This document shows, in pieces, positions 7,019 to 15,726 of a stretch of 54,079 nt of DNA. Position 1 is the first letter of the stretch. Each line of letters starts with the position of its first letter. Where the stretch lies: assembly GCA_023667365.1 (NCBI GenBank), contig JAMPAG010000001.1:308519-362597 (forward strand), read 5' to 3'. The DNA comes from a bacterium (lineage in GTDB: Bacteria > Bacillota > Clostridia > Lachnospirales > Lachnospiraceae). Under the pieces are notes generated by a model. That model was not told where the DNA came from. It did not search any database and saw only the letters and a program-made list of their open reading frames with translations. The position numbers were made by a program, and so were the translations under genes.

Positions 7019-8551
7019 TTATTTGCGACGAATTATTTTATACATTCTTCCTTTGGTCTTTCCATCGTCTTCCAAATCCCCCAAAGCGACCATTTCTTTC
7101 AATAACTGCTTTGTTCTTGTCTCCCTAAGTTTAAGCCACACTGCGACTTCTGATGTTTTATGCCATTTACCATCTGACATCATCTTTTTTATATCAGCAT
7201 ATTGTTTTCGCGTTTTTTCCGTCGCTTTTTTCGTCGCTTTTTTCGTCGTTTTTTCCGTCACCCCAACACCTGTATCATTGTCTGTCAAAAACGCCGGATG
7301 AATGGGAATCCGAATTCTCGTAGCACGTCGATCCTCATCTGTAAAGAATTCTGCTCTGGGAGAACCATTCTTTTCCAATTCATCCTGTATTGTCGGGATC
7401 CCTGTAGAATGCCCCTCCGACAAATCCAATTCCTTCAAAAACTCTCCAAGACGCCTATTTCGATAGTACCTGGAGATAAATCTCCTGCCTTCTATGATTG
7501 TCTTCTGGGATATAGAACGATCTATTCCCGGAAAACTGATAATGTTGATGCAATCTGGCTCAATCTCTATTGTTACGGGTTCACAAGACATATAATCCCT
7601 GTGATAAAACGCATTCACTACAGCTTCTTCAATCGCTTCATATGGATAATTCGCAATCCTTACTGACTCCATTTGCCCTGACACCTTTATAACCTTGTCA
7701 CGAATGAAATTATTTCTAAAACGTTCCATTGTCGCCTGTATCATCTGTGGCACCGAACCCGTAATATTAGGAAAGTCCTCACTTACACTTGGATTTTCCA
7801 CACTGCCCTTCGGAAATAAAGTCATTTGGACATAAGTATACCGAAAAAACTTTTCCGGATGTTCACAGAACATCATGAGCGCAACATTTTGAATATACCT
7901 TAATTCCGGCGGTCCTTCTAACAACTGCATCTCTTCTAAAATTGCTTCCACTCCACGTTCCCTTACCTGCCTTGCCAGCTTACTGCCCGTTTTACGCAAA
8001 TGATCCTCCAGCAATATCGGTGAAATATCGTCAAATGTAGCCCTGTGATTGGCTCTGCAGTCAAAAGGCGTCTGATCAGACATACCAATAAGTTCACGCT
8101 CCTGTTCAGCATTTGCTTTTACCGAATTTGTTAAATAACGAATATAATAGCCATATTTTTTATCTTTCCTGCTTGTAACATACTCCGGCACCTTATATGG
8201 TCTTTGCTGCCCGGTTCTTGCAATTATCACCAATATCCACTTTTCGTCTACCTGCACGGGAACAACTTTGGGAAAATACGTTGGGGACATTTTATTGTTA
8301 TAGCTCAGCATTTCTCTCTGTATTTCATCTAACTTGTTTTCCGGAATCCCCTTTACAGGTCTTACAGCCATTCCCTCATTTTCCTTAACACCGACTATAA
8401 TATATCCCCCGCCCTCATTATTATAGTCATTGGCAAATGCGCAGATGCTGCGATAAATATCATCCGGATTCCAGCCCTCCTTAAATTCAATACGGTCAGA
8501 TTCAATTTTCTCTTTCTTCAATATGTCCTCAATGCCAATTTCCAACTCCAT
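7019..8551 (-). CDS. AlbA_2 (Schlafen-like) domain, GHKL-type ATP-binding putative regulator
   Basis: A 510-residue protein. Residues about 12-135 are an AlbA_2 domain (IEFKEGW, then GGGYIIVGVKEN). The centre has the divergent GHKL ATPase seen in this family, with EEAVVNAFYHRDY as the N-box-like helix and HSTGIPTIQDEL near the end. After a Lys/Thr-rich linker, residues about 445-510 form a winged-helix domain. Such proteins are annotated as ATP-binding transcriptional regulators, and some belong to defence or toxin loci. GGAG lies 9 nt before ATG. The linker is encoded by a 12-bp in-frame DNA repeat. Confidence 0.85.
   Translation of the reverse strand: MELEIGIEDILKKEKIESDRIEFKEGWNPDDIYRSICAFANDYNNEGGGYIIVGVKENEGMAVRPVKGIPENKLDEIQREMLSYNNKMSPTYFPKVVPVQVDEKWILVIIARTGQQRPYKVPEYVTSRKDKKYGYYIRYLTNSVKANAEQERELIGMSDQTPFDCRANHRATFDDISPILLEDHLRKTGSKLARQVRERGVEAILEEMQLLEGPPELRYIQNVALMMFCEHPEKFFRYTYVQMTLFPKGSVENPSVSEDFPNITGSVPQMIQATMERFRNNFIRDKVIKVSGQMESVRIANYPYEAIEEAVVNAFYHRDYMSCEPVTIEIEPDCINIISFPGIDRSISQKTIIEGRRFISRYYRNRRLGEFLKELDLSEGHSTGIPTIQDELEKNGSPRAEFFTDEDRRATRIRIPIHPAFLTDNDTGVGVTEKTTKKATKKATEKTRKQYADIKKMMSDGKWHKTSEVAVWLKLRETRTKQLLKEMVALGDLEDDGKTKGRMYKIIRRK
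7210..7262. repeat. 12-bp in-frame repeat in the AlbA_2 protein gene
   Basis: CGTCGCTTTTTT-like units repeat about four times. On the coding strand they give a Thr-Lys-Lys-Ala/Thr-Glu-Lys-Thr linker between the ATPase-like and winged-helix domains. The period is a multiple of three, so a change in copy number would alter linker length without breaking the frame. Confidence 0.75.
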
Positions 8552-8657
8552 AAGATTTCTCCGTTCCTGCCAGTTTCAACCCAAAATGATGTTCCTGTCT
8601 TCAAAATTCTACATCTAAAACTTTCTGTTTTTCCGCTCTGCCCTTTTCTCCGCATCC

Positions 8658-8686
8658 AGTATAGCATACGAAAACAGGAAAAACAA
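8658..8686 (-). promoter_or_regulatory. Candidate sigma-A promoter for the AlbA_2 gene
   Basis: TATACT at 8658-8663 with TTGTTT at 8681-8686 and a 17-bp spacer on the minus strand, about 110 nt upstream of the start codon. The -35 is weak and overlaps the tail of the preceding terminator. Confidence 0.5.
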
Positions 8687-8723
8687 ATCCCCCAACCGTA
8701 TTTGTCTACAGTTGGGGGATTTG
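8678..8723 (-). terminator. Intrinsic terminator after the DUF6033-like gene
   Basis: A perfect 13-bp stem (CAAATCCCCCAAC and its complement) with a 14-nt loop, followed on the minus strand by a run of five T residues. Confidence 0.92.
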
Positions 8724-8750
8724 CGCGTTTCTGCTTTCCGCCCGCATCCG

Positions 8751-9500
8751 TCAGATCGTATAATCCATCTTTCCGCCGCTCGGCATCACGCCATGCGCCC
8801 GGACATTGTCCCAATCCAAATTCTGAATCCGGGAAAGCAGTCCCTCTAACGAATCGGACTCGACATGCGCCGTCTTGGTCCATCCGCCAGGTCCGGCATT
8901 CTCCGCCTTTGCTTCCTCGCGGCGCGCCTCGATGCGCTCTTCTTCTTTGCGCTGTTTGGCTTTTTTCTCCTCCGCCTTTGCCGCCTCTTTCTTGTCGGCT
9001 CTCGACTGCTCGATGCGTTCACGCTGCTTTGCGCCCGCCTCCTCCAAGTCCGCAAAGAAAGAGGTCTTTCCATCCTTGCCGACGGAAATGCCCATGCGGA
9101 GCACGTCGTCCGCCTTGTCGCCGAGCTGCTCTTTTGCCTCGTCCAGCTTTGCCGTCGCGTCGTCGATCATCGACATGTATTTCTCTTTGGTTTTATCATC
9201 CTTTGCCATTGCCTCTAACTCGTCGGCATGGATCAGCACGCTGTATTGCTTAATGCCGCGGGACAGGTACGCTGCCGCCTGCTCGTCATTGTCATAACGA
9301 CCTGCCATGATGTCCATTTTGTCCCCGTACTTTTCCTGCAATTCCTTTAATACCTTCTTTGCGCCGGCGCTTAACTGCGTATCCTTTACCTTATCCGCCG
9401 CCGTTTCCTTTGTCACACCGCCGTTTTTCGTGCGCGCGTTCTGCTGTACGCCCCCGTAGAGACCCGCTTCGTAAGCGCTGTACCCGTTGATCTTATCCAT
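8751..9500 (-). CDS. DUF6033-like protein with a charged coiled-coil segment
   Basis: A 249-residue soluble protein starting MDKINGYSAYEAGLYG; a TTG thirty bases upstream also opens the frame but is unlikely. Residues about 45-135 look globular, with the stretch KQYSVLIHADELEAMAKD. Residues about 155-210 are a Lys/Glu/Ala/Arg-rich helix predicted to be a coiled coil. The N-terminus and overall pattern recall the uncharacterised DUF6033 family of Lachnospiraceae, from memory. No catalytic motif or signal peptide is visible. It lies downstream of the galactoside operon but more than 450 nt away, and it has its own terminator. Confidence 0.7.
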   Translation of the reverse strand: MDKINGYSAYEAGLYGGVQQNARTKNGGVTKETAADKVKDTQLSAGAKKVLKELQEKYGDKMDIMAGRYDNDEQAAAYLSRGIKQYSVLIHADELEAMAKDDKTKEKYMSMIDDATAKLDEAKEQLGDKADDVLRMGISVGKDGKTSFFADLEEAGAKQRERIEQSRADKKEAAKAEEKKAKQRKEEERIEARREEAKAENAGPGGWTKTAHVESDSLEGLLSRIQNLDWDNVRAHGVMPSGGKMDYTI

Positions 9501-9680
9501 CTTCCTCTTCGTTCTCCTTTCTCTCTGCAAATTCGGTCATTCTTCGAATCCGCCTCCCTGAGTTTGCCCGCGTGCCCGTCCGCTTCCGGCATTTCGATAC
9601 CTGCCAGACAGGACATGCAGCTGAAATCCGTTTCAATATAGGAAAACACGCTGCTGCCTTTGATCGCCGTCCGTATCGGC

Positions 9681-9749
9681 GAAAGCATGTTCCGTTATAG
9701 AATATATCGGCATTTCCTGCCTGTTCCTTAACAGGCGGATCATGCTTTC
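9681..9749. promoter_or_regulatory. Nested dyad between the DUF6033-like gene and the repeat array
   Basis: GAAAGCATG at 9681-9689 and CATGCTTTC at 9741-9749 form a 9-bp outer dyad that encloses a 7-bp hairpin, GCCTGTT/AACAGGC, at 9719-9736. It may be an operator or an RNA structure for the DUF6033-like gene, or the 3' end structure of the operon. No T tract is present. The remainder of 9501-9953 holds only this dyad and the 65-bp array. Confidence 0.5.
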
Positions 9750-9771
9750 ACAACAACAAACGACGCTTCCA

Positions 9772-9990
9772 CGTCATTCTGTCCGCGGAAGTGTCGCCGT
9801 GTCTCTCCGACAGCAACACCCCCCACTCTTTCTCCACAGTATCCTGCCCGCGGAAGCGTCGCCGTATCTCTCCGACAGCAACACCCCTCACTCTTTCTCC
9901 ACAGTATCCTGCCCGCGGAAGCGTTCACCGTATCCCGCCGACAGCAGTACCCCTCACCTTTCCTCGACAGTATCCTGTCCGCGGAGACCT
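9772..9990. repeat. 65-bp tandem repeat, about 3.3 copies, overlapping the GH36 3' end
   Basis: CCGCGG landmarks at 9783, 9848, 9913 and 9979 give periods of 65, 65 and 66 bp. The rightmost copy encodes the last eleven residues of the alpha-galactosidase plus its stop. Further copies repeat those codons (RGQDTVE followed by two variable residues), and the next copy again has a TGA at the same place. Confidence 0.92.
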
Positions 9991-12326
9991 TCGCTCTCCG
10001 TCGTCTCTTCCATATAGTACATCCGTGACGCATAATCCGGAAAATGGCGCACGTCGCCGGAATATCCCGTCCCGCCGTAGCCCTGTTTTAGGGCGATCCC
10101 CGCATACATCAGCTCGCCGCCGCTCACGGTGTAGTCCTCTTTTTCCCCGTCCAGCTTCACAAAACGGTCGATCGCGTTGTGCAGCAGAGAGTCCCGTTTC
10201 ACATGGATCGGCGCGACCGTATTCACGAGATCGCCGAACTCTTTGACATGGTAGCGGAATGTGCGGTTATAAAAATGATAGTTCTTTTTTTCATCCAGCC
10301 CTTTCATTTTCAACTCGGCGTAGACGTGATTCGGTCTTGTCATCGTCTGCACGATCATTCCCACGGCACGGCTTTTGTCCTTTGACACCACCGCCCATTT
10401 CGTCTCTCTGCCGTTTTCCAGACGGTAAAAATCACCCTCAAAAAAGACGTCGCGCCACTGCTTGTACAACGCGATCTCCTCCCGGATCTCCGCAAGCTCC
10501 TCTTTTGTCATTTCCGTCAGATTACACTCATAGCCGAGCAGACCGAACGCCGCCACGTGAAAGCGCGTCTCTAACGGCGTCACACGCAGCGTCTGATGAT
10601 TCGGACAGCCGGAGACATGCGCCCCCAGCACCGACATCGGATACCCGTAACTGTATCCCTCCTGAATGGAAAGCCTGCTGACCGCATCCGTATTGTCAGA
10701 CGCCCAGATCTGCGGCATGTAACAGAGCATTCCTAAGTCAAACCGATTTCCGCCCGACGCGCACGCTTCAAATAAAATATGCGGAAATTCCTGCGTCAGC
10801 GTACGCATGACCTCATACAGACCAAGCACATAGCGATGCGCAAATTCCCCTTGCCGCTGCGGCGGCAGCGCCGCGGAATACTGGTCGGAGAACACACGGT
10901 TCATATCCCATTTCACATAATTGACGCCCCGCACAGAAAAGACGGCGCGCATCTGTTCTATGATATAGTCCCGCACCTCGCTGCGCGTAAAATCCAAAAA
11001 CATCTGGTGCCGGCCGAGCGCCTGCGTTCCCTCGCCCGGCGATGCAGTCACCCAATCAGGATGCGCGCGGTATAACTCACTGTCCTCATTCACCATCTCC
11101 GGCTCCACCCAGATGCCAAAATCCAGTCCCATTTCATGAATCTTATCCGCGATTCCCTGAAGCCCTCCCGGCAGCTTCTTTTCATTGACCTGCCAGTCGC
11201 CGAGCGAACACGTATCACTGTTGCGCTTTCCAAACCAGCCGTCATCCATTACGAACAACTCTGCGCCGACCTCTTTTGCGGTCTTTGCAAGTTTACATAA
11301 GTCTCTTTCCTTAAAATCAAAATACGCGCTTTCCCAACTGTTGATAAGGATCGGACGCGGCTTGTGCTGCCACGTCCCCCGCACAATATGCTCCCGGATA
11401 AACGCGTGCAGATTGCGGCTCATGCCGCCGAATCCTTCAAAGGAATACGTCATTGCCGCCTCGGGCGCCTCAAAGCATCCGCCCTGCGCAAGCGTCCAGG
11501 AAAAATCCGCCGGCTGGATGCCGCTTACAAACCGGCTCTTTTCATAGGCATTGACGTCCAGCGCCTCATAATGACTGCCGCTGTAAAGAAGATGAAAACC
11601 GAGCGCCTCCCCGGCATCCTCATTCGTCTGCGGATCGCTGAGCATCACAAAATTGTTTGCTCTGTTGCTCGTGACCCCGGCGCGCGTTTGGTTTACATAA
11701 GTTCCATTTTCCACGACCGTGTCAACGCGCCCCATTTCCCTTGCCCATGCGCCGTGGAATGTCGTCATGCGAAGTCCCGCTTTCTGCATGTCAAGCTGCA
11801 GGCTCATGAGCCGCCTGATCGTCAGCGGCTCCTGCAAATGACTGACAAGTCTTGCGCTGCGCGTGATGACGTCGCATTCCGGATAGACGCTGTACGTCAG
11901 CAGAAGCTCCACCGGATAATGGCGGTCGCGCATCGTGACCGTGAGCGTCTGTTCCGCGCCGCAGGCGGTCGGAAGTCCCTGTAAACAAAGACCCCCCTTC
12001 TCCACCTGCGCGCTTTCATAAATAAAATCCGTCGTCCGGTTTCCGTCCGGATAGATCAGCTCCACAAACGGCTCCCGCAAGTCTCCTTTTCCCAAGCCGG
12101 ACATTTCCAGTTTCACATTTTCCAGACAAAGCTCCGGATATTCCGGCGCATACACGATCGCGTTTCCCGGTTCAAACGCCCGCTTTTCCCGAAACGCCTC
12201 CGCGTTCGTCACCTCGATGCGTCTGCCGTAATACAAATGCTCCAGCTGTCCGGACGGACATGCGCAGAAACAATAGGTCGTATGCGCCGTGTGCAGAATA
12301 AAAGTATTTTCTTCCTGAATAATCAT
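9954..12326 (-). CDS. GH36 alpha-galactosidase
   Basis: A 790-residue cytoplasmic glycosidase with an N-terminal beta-sandwich domain and a central TIM barrel. Family GH36 marks include FVMDDGWFGKRN, the nucleophile region YVKWDMNR, CASGGNRFD, and SDNTD with the acid/base Asp. It releases terminal alpha-galactose from oligosaccharides such as melibiose and raffinose. AGGAGG lies 8 nt before the ATG. It is slightly longer than usual; the last eleven residues (ending GQDTVEER) are encoded by the first copy of a 65-bp tandem repeat. Last gene of the operon with the GPH symporter and GH2. Confidence 0.95.
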   Translation of the reverse strand: MIIQEENTFILHTAHTTYCFCACPSGQLEHLYYGRRIEVTNAEAFREKRAFEPGNAIVYAPEYPELCLENVKLEMSGLGKGDLREPFVELIYPDGNRTTDFIYESAQVEKGGLCLQGLPTACGAEQTLTVTMRDRHYPVELLLTYSVYPECDVITRSARLVSHLQEPLTIRRLMSLQLDMQKAGLRMTTFHGAWAREMGRVDTVVENGTYVNQTRAGVTSNRANNFVMLSDPQTNEDAGEALGFHLLYSGSHYEALDVNAYEKSRFVSGIQPADFSWTLAQGGCFEAPEAAMTYSFEGFGGMSRNLHAFIREHIVRGTWQHKPRPILINSWESAYFDFKERDLCKLAKTAKEVGAELFVMDDGWFGKRNSDTCSLGDWQVNEKKLPGGLQGIADKIHEMGLDFGIWVEPEMVNEDSELYRAHPDWVTASPGEGTQALGRHQMFLDFTRSEVRDYIIEQMRAVFSVRGVNYVKWDMNRVFSDQYSAALPPQRQGEFAHRYVLGLYEVMRTLTQEFPHILFEACASGGNRFDLGMLCYMPQIWASDNTDAVSRLSIQEGYSYGYPMSVLGAHVSGCPNHQTLRVTPLETRFHVAAFGLLGYECNLTEMTKEELAEIREEIALYKQWRDVFFEGDFYRLENGRETKWAVVSKDKSRAVGMIVQTMTRPNHVYAELKMKGLDEKKNYHFYNRTFRYHVKEFGDLVNTVAPIHVKRDSLLHNAIDRFVKLDGEKEDYTVSGGELMYAGIALKQGYGGTGYSGDVRHFPDYASRMYYMEETTESEGLRGQDTVEER

Positions 12327-12390
12327 CGTGCCGCCCTCCTGATCCTATCCGGCTTGCGCCGCGTTTTTTTTCTTTTTACCTGATAAGCAA

Positions 12391-12430
12391 CTGCGAAACG
12401 CATTCGAAATTCTTCCGATACGTTTCGCAG
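12391..12430 (-). promoter_or_regulatory. Intercistronic hairpin between GPH symporter and GH36 genes
   Basis: CTGCGAAACG at 12391-12400 pairs perfectly with CGTTTCGCAG at 12421-12430 across a 20-nt loop. There is no T tract on the minus strand, so an mRNA processing or stabilising role is more likely than termination. Confidence 0.55.
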
Positions 12431-12492
12431 CCGCCTATTTGTTCGACAGCACAGATGCAGATTTCCGTGCCATTTCCGTTCCCGCACTTTCT

Positions 12493-13902
12493 TTATGCCT
12501 GCTTCTTCGCCTCTAATTTCTTGGAGATTTCCGCAAGCTTCTCGTCGCTTAAAATGTATTTTTTCTTAAATACCAGCACGCCTGCGATCAGTACGACGAT
12601 CGGCAGAAGCGTCATCGTCATGCGCAGACCGAGCACGGAATTCTGCGCCACCTGTACCACCGCGTTTTCATCGCTGCTGATATGGAACACGGTCAGGCAG
12701 ACGGATGCGACCATCGCCGCAATCCCCGATGCCAGCTTCACAACGAACGTCTGCATGGAAAAGATCACGGACTCGTCGCGCCGGTCATTTTTTAACTCCC
12801 CGTAATCCACCGTATTGGCAAGGAATACTGTCGTCAGCACGTTTAAGATGCCGACCGCCGCAAAGATAAAGAAGCCCGGTACGAGCAGCACCCACACATT
12901 CTTCATGCTGGTGAAAGTAATGGAGAGCAGCACGGCGTAGCCGATAATCGCGCTGATAAAGCAGACATAAAAGATCTTCATCGTGCTGAACGCTTTCCGA
13001 AGCAGCGGGAAAAACAGCATCATGGAGAGAATCTGCACGCCGCCGCCAAACGTGTTGAAGATCGTATAGGAAACCTGCCACGACTCGCCGCCGATGTCAT
13101 ATTTGAAAAAGTAAATGACAAGGTTGGACGTCGTATACACGGCGATATTTACGAGCACGATTGTGATAACCGTCGTCATCGCCTGATCGTTCTGTAAGAG
13201 CGCCTTAAACATATCCTTTACGGATGCGGTCTGCATATCGACCGTTGATTTTTCTTTGATCTTCACGCAGGTAATCACAACAAACACAATAAAAATGATG
13301 GCGATAATCAGCGCAAAGTATTGAAAGCCGACGCGCTCAATCTCTGCATCGACCGCGCCTGTGCCGGCAAGTAATCTGCCCAGCGCAGGAACCGCAATCA
13401 TGGTAATGATCGTGATGAGCGCGGAACCGACGCCCGCGCAGGAACGCGCCAGTGCGGAGAGGTTTTCACGCTCCTTGCCGCCCTCGGTAAACGCCGGGAT
13501 CATGGACCAGTAAGGAATATCCATCATCGTATAGGTAACGCCCCACAAAATATAGAACACCGCCGCATAGGCGACAAGTCCGCTGCCGGAAAGCGCGGGC
13601 GGCGCCGCAAACATCAGATACAGAATGATGGCATTCGTCACCGTGCCGATCAACAGCCACGGACGGAATTTACCGAACCGCGTCTTGGTCTTTGCCACCA
13701 GCACGCCCATGATCGGATCGTTAAACGCGTCGAACACGCGCGCAACGAGCAGGATAATCCCCATCACCCATGCGCTCACACCCATAATGTCCTGATAGTA
13801 GTACAGAATGTAGCTGGCGGAAAGCATATACACCATATCTTTGCCTACCGCGCCCAATCCGTACGCTGCCTTTTCTCCAAAGCTTAATTTTTTGTTATTC
13901 AT
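12493..13902 (-). CDS. GPH-family sugar:cation symporter (MFS)
   Basis: A 469-residue protein with about 12 hydrophobic helices, starting MNNKKLSFGEKAAYGLGAVG, typical of the glycoside-pentoside-hexuronide:cation symporters related to MelB. The motif DAFNDPIMG near residue 60 is the family's conserved Asp-rich loop. It should import a galactoside or related sugar with Na+ or H+, supplying GH36 and GH2 in the cytoplasm. GGGGG lies 8 nt before ATG. The start codon is overlapped by the stop of an upstream 34-codon frame in the 67-bp repeat. Confidence 0.93.
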   Translation of the reverse strand: MNNKKLSFGEKAAYGLGAVGKDMVYMLSASYILYYYQDIMGVSAWVMGIILLVARVFDAFNDPIMGVLVAKTKTRFGKFRPWLLIGTVTNAIILYLMFAAPPALSGSGLVAYAAVFYILWGVTYTMMDIPYWSMIPAFTEGGKERENLSALARSCAGVGSALITIITMIAVPALGRLLAGTGAVDAEIERVGFQYFALIIAIIFIVFVVITCVKIKEKSTVDMQTASVKDMFKALLQNDQAMTTVITIVLVNIAVYTTSNLVIYFFKYDIGGESWQVSYTIFNTFGGGVQILSMMLFFPLLRKAFSTMKIFYVCFISAIIGYAVLLSITFTSMKNVWVLLVPGFFIFAAVGILNVLTTVFLANTVDYGELKNDRRDESVIFSMQTFVVKLASGIAAMVASVCLTVFHISSDENAVVQVAQNSVLGLRMTMTLLPIVVLIAGVLVFKKKYILSDEKLAEISKKLEAKKQA

Positions 13903-13999
13903 ACGAATTTCCCCCTGTTTTGATTCTGTCTTTTTCTTTAACGCCGCGTTCGATTCCTTCTGCGCATTTTCCTGATGCTGCGCCTGATTCGTTCTGCAT
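13895..13999 (-). other. 34-codon upstream ORF overlapping the GPH start
   Basis: ATG at 13999, with AGGAAG about 5 nt before it, opens a 34-codon frame starting MQNESGAASGKCAEG. It ends at a TAA that lies inside ATGAATAA, so it overlaps the symporter start by 8 nt. It is made largely of one copy of the 67-bp repeat. The glycosyltransferase stop upstream likewise overlaps an ATG (ATGA). Whether it is translated is unknown; translational coupling would be the expected role. Confidence 0.45.
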
Positions 14000-14066
14000 A
14001 TCTTCCTAACGCCGCGTTCGATTCATTCTACGCATTTTCCTGATGCTGCGCCTGATTCGTTCTGCA
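13939..14066. repeat. 67-bp tandem repeat, two copies, between glycosyltransferase-like and GPH genes
   Basis: Two near-identical copies run from AACGCCGCGTTCGATTC to GATTCGTTCTGCA, at about 13940-13999 and 14009-14066. They differ at a few positions and fill the whole intercistronic gap. Confidence 0.88.
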
Positions 14067-14069
14067 CGG

Positions 14070-15644
14070 TCATTTGCCGCCGCCTTTTCGTTTCATAGCA
14101 AGCTCCACGGCACGGTAGGCGCCGTCATAGAGCCCCGCGGTCTTGTTCCGGCAGATGCAGCCGCACATCTGGGTAAGAAGCGTTTCCTCCTGCAAAAACA
14201 GGCGCAGCATCTGGATCGTATGCGGAATATCGCTGCATTCCAGCGTGCCGTCCCCCATTTCCGCCGAGTGGATGGCGCCCCAGCGCTCATGCCCGCCCAC
14301 GCGCTTGATGAAAAGCTTCGGAACCGGATAAAAACTTAATTCACTCGGTTTTGTCACAAGAACGTCGCAGCTTCTCATGAGCAGATTGGTGCAGTACACT
14401 GCCTCAAAAATGTTGGCGTGATAGAAGCCGTGAATGCCTTCCACGCTTCCGGTCAGCGCCTGCTCTGCAAACGCCTGCGTCTTTTCCCAATCGTCAAAAT
14501 GCTCCGTCGAAAGCGCGCCCATTTCCGGAAGTTCTTTTTTTAATTCTTCCCACACGTTGCGGTAATCGCCCACGTTGACGTACAGCGCCGCCTTCTTCTC
14601 TTTGATCTTCGGGATCAGATACTTGATGATCGCGGAAAAGATTTCTTTTTGCGCGCCGGCCCCGCCGATCGTTAAAAGAAAACGCATCGGCTCCTTGTTC
14701 TTTTTCCTGCGGATGCGCGCGGCGCAGTCCTCCTCGATATTGCTCACCAGCTCATGATCAACATAATGTCCGGTGTAGACCAAGGAATCCTCCGGCATCG
14801 GATTGCATACTTTTTTCTTATTCATGCCGTTTAAGATCCGATAGCCAAGGTAGGACTGGTAGGTCTGGATCGTGTGCAGGCTGCCCTCCGATAAGTGGAG
14901 CGCCATCGGCCAGTTGTCGGGAATCGCATTGACGACATGCTTCATGCCCGCGTGGATCGCCGCCTGTGCCGGCCAGACATGCGTGGCGATGACCGGGATC
15001 TCCTTCGGCACATTCCGGTAAACCGGCGCCATCAGCTCCGCGTTTTTCTGATCGGAGGCATTGTAGGAAAGCTTGCGGAAGCCCTCGTAATTCATCGGCT
15101 CCCATACAAGTTTGTTAAACAGCTTGCTCTTTCCGGAAATTCTTGAGCCGAGGGAATACAGATCGTTCTGCGCGCTGATGCATTTCGTGCAGGTCGTCTG
15201 CCGATAGCTGTTTAAGTCCATCCAGTACGGCGTATAGCCCATGGATTTTGCGGCGGACGCCATCGCCATGGAAATGCGGTAATGCCCGAAGCCCATGCGG
15301 ATGTTGCCGACGATCACACCCTTTTCCAAGTCGAAGGATTCTCCTCCTGCTGCCGCCGGGTCCGCTTTCGTGCCGGCCGCTGCGGTTTCGCCCGCTTTCA
15401 TCCCGTCCGCTGCTCCCGCTTTATCCGCCGCTGCGGCTTTGCCGTCCCGCGTTTTCCCTTCCGGCAGGCGCACGTCGTAGACGCCGAGCAGATCGCCGAT
15501 ATGCTCATTCTTACGGATTTCCACCGGGTAATCTACCTGCGAATCATCCCCGAATTTTCTCGCATATTTCTGTTTCGACTTCACCGCCTTTCTGTACACA
15601 CTGTTTTTCATTTCGTTGCCGAAGATCACTTTTGAACGCTCCAT
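14070..15644 (-). CDS. MurG/UGT-fold putative glycosyltransferase
   Basis: A 524-residue protein. Residues about 110-520 resemble a GT-B enzyme of the MurG/monogalactosyldiacylglycerol synthase kind: GNIRMGFGHYRISMAMA resembles the N-terminal glycine-rich acceptor loop, LLTIGGAGAQKE starts the second Rossmann half, and LLMRSCDVLVTKPSELSFYP resembles the donor-binding helix. The reaction is unknown. Residues about 65-105 are an Ala/Lys/Gly low-complexity insert. GGAGG lies about 9 nt before ATG. Its presence inside a glycosidase operon is unusual; it may make a galactose-containing product or be an inactive relative. Confidence 0.75.
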   Translation of the reverse strand: MERSKVIFGNEMKNSVYRKAVKSKQKYARKFGDDSQVDYPVEIRKNEHIGDLLGVYDVRLPEGKTRDGKAAAADKAGAADGMKAGETAAAGTKADPAAAGGESFDLEKGVIVGNIRMGFGHYRISMAMASAAKSMGYTPYWMDLNSYRQTTCTKCISAQNDLYSLGSRISGKSKLFNKLVWEPMNYEGFRKLSYNASDQKNAELMAPVYRNVPKEIPVIATHVWPAQAAIHAGMKHVVNAIPDNWPMALHLSEGSLHTIQTYQSYLGYRILNGMNKKKVCNPMPEDSLVYTGHYVDHELVSNIEEDCAARIRRKKNKEPMRFLLTIGGAGAQKEIFSAIIKYLIPKIKEKKAALYVNVGDYRNVWEELKKELPEMGALSTEHFDDWEKTQAFAEQALTGSVEGIHGFYHANIFEAVYCTNLLMRSCDVLVTKPSELSFYPVPKLFIKRVGGHERWGAIHSAEMGDGTLECSDIPHTIQMLRLFLQEETLLTQMCGCICRNKTAGLYDGAYRAVELAMKRKGGGK

Positions 15645-15726
15645 GTTTTCCCCTTCCTCCTTTTTCTACCGTCAAAGTTTTTGTAAGCCGAAAAAATACC
15701 TGCGGCCGTTCTTTCTTCATGTGAAA

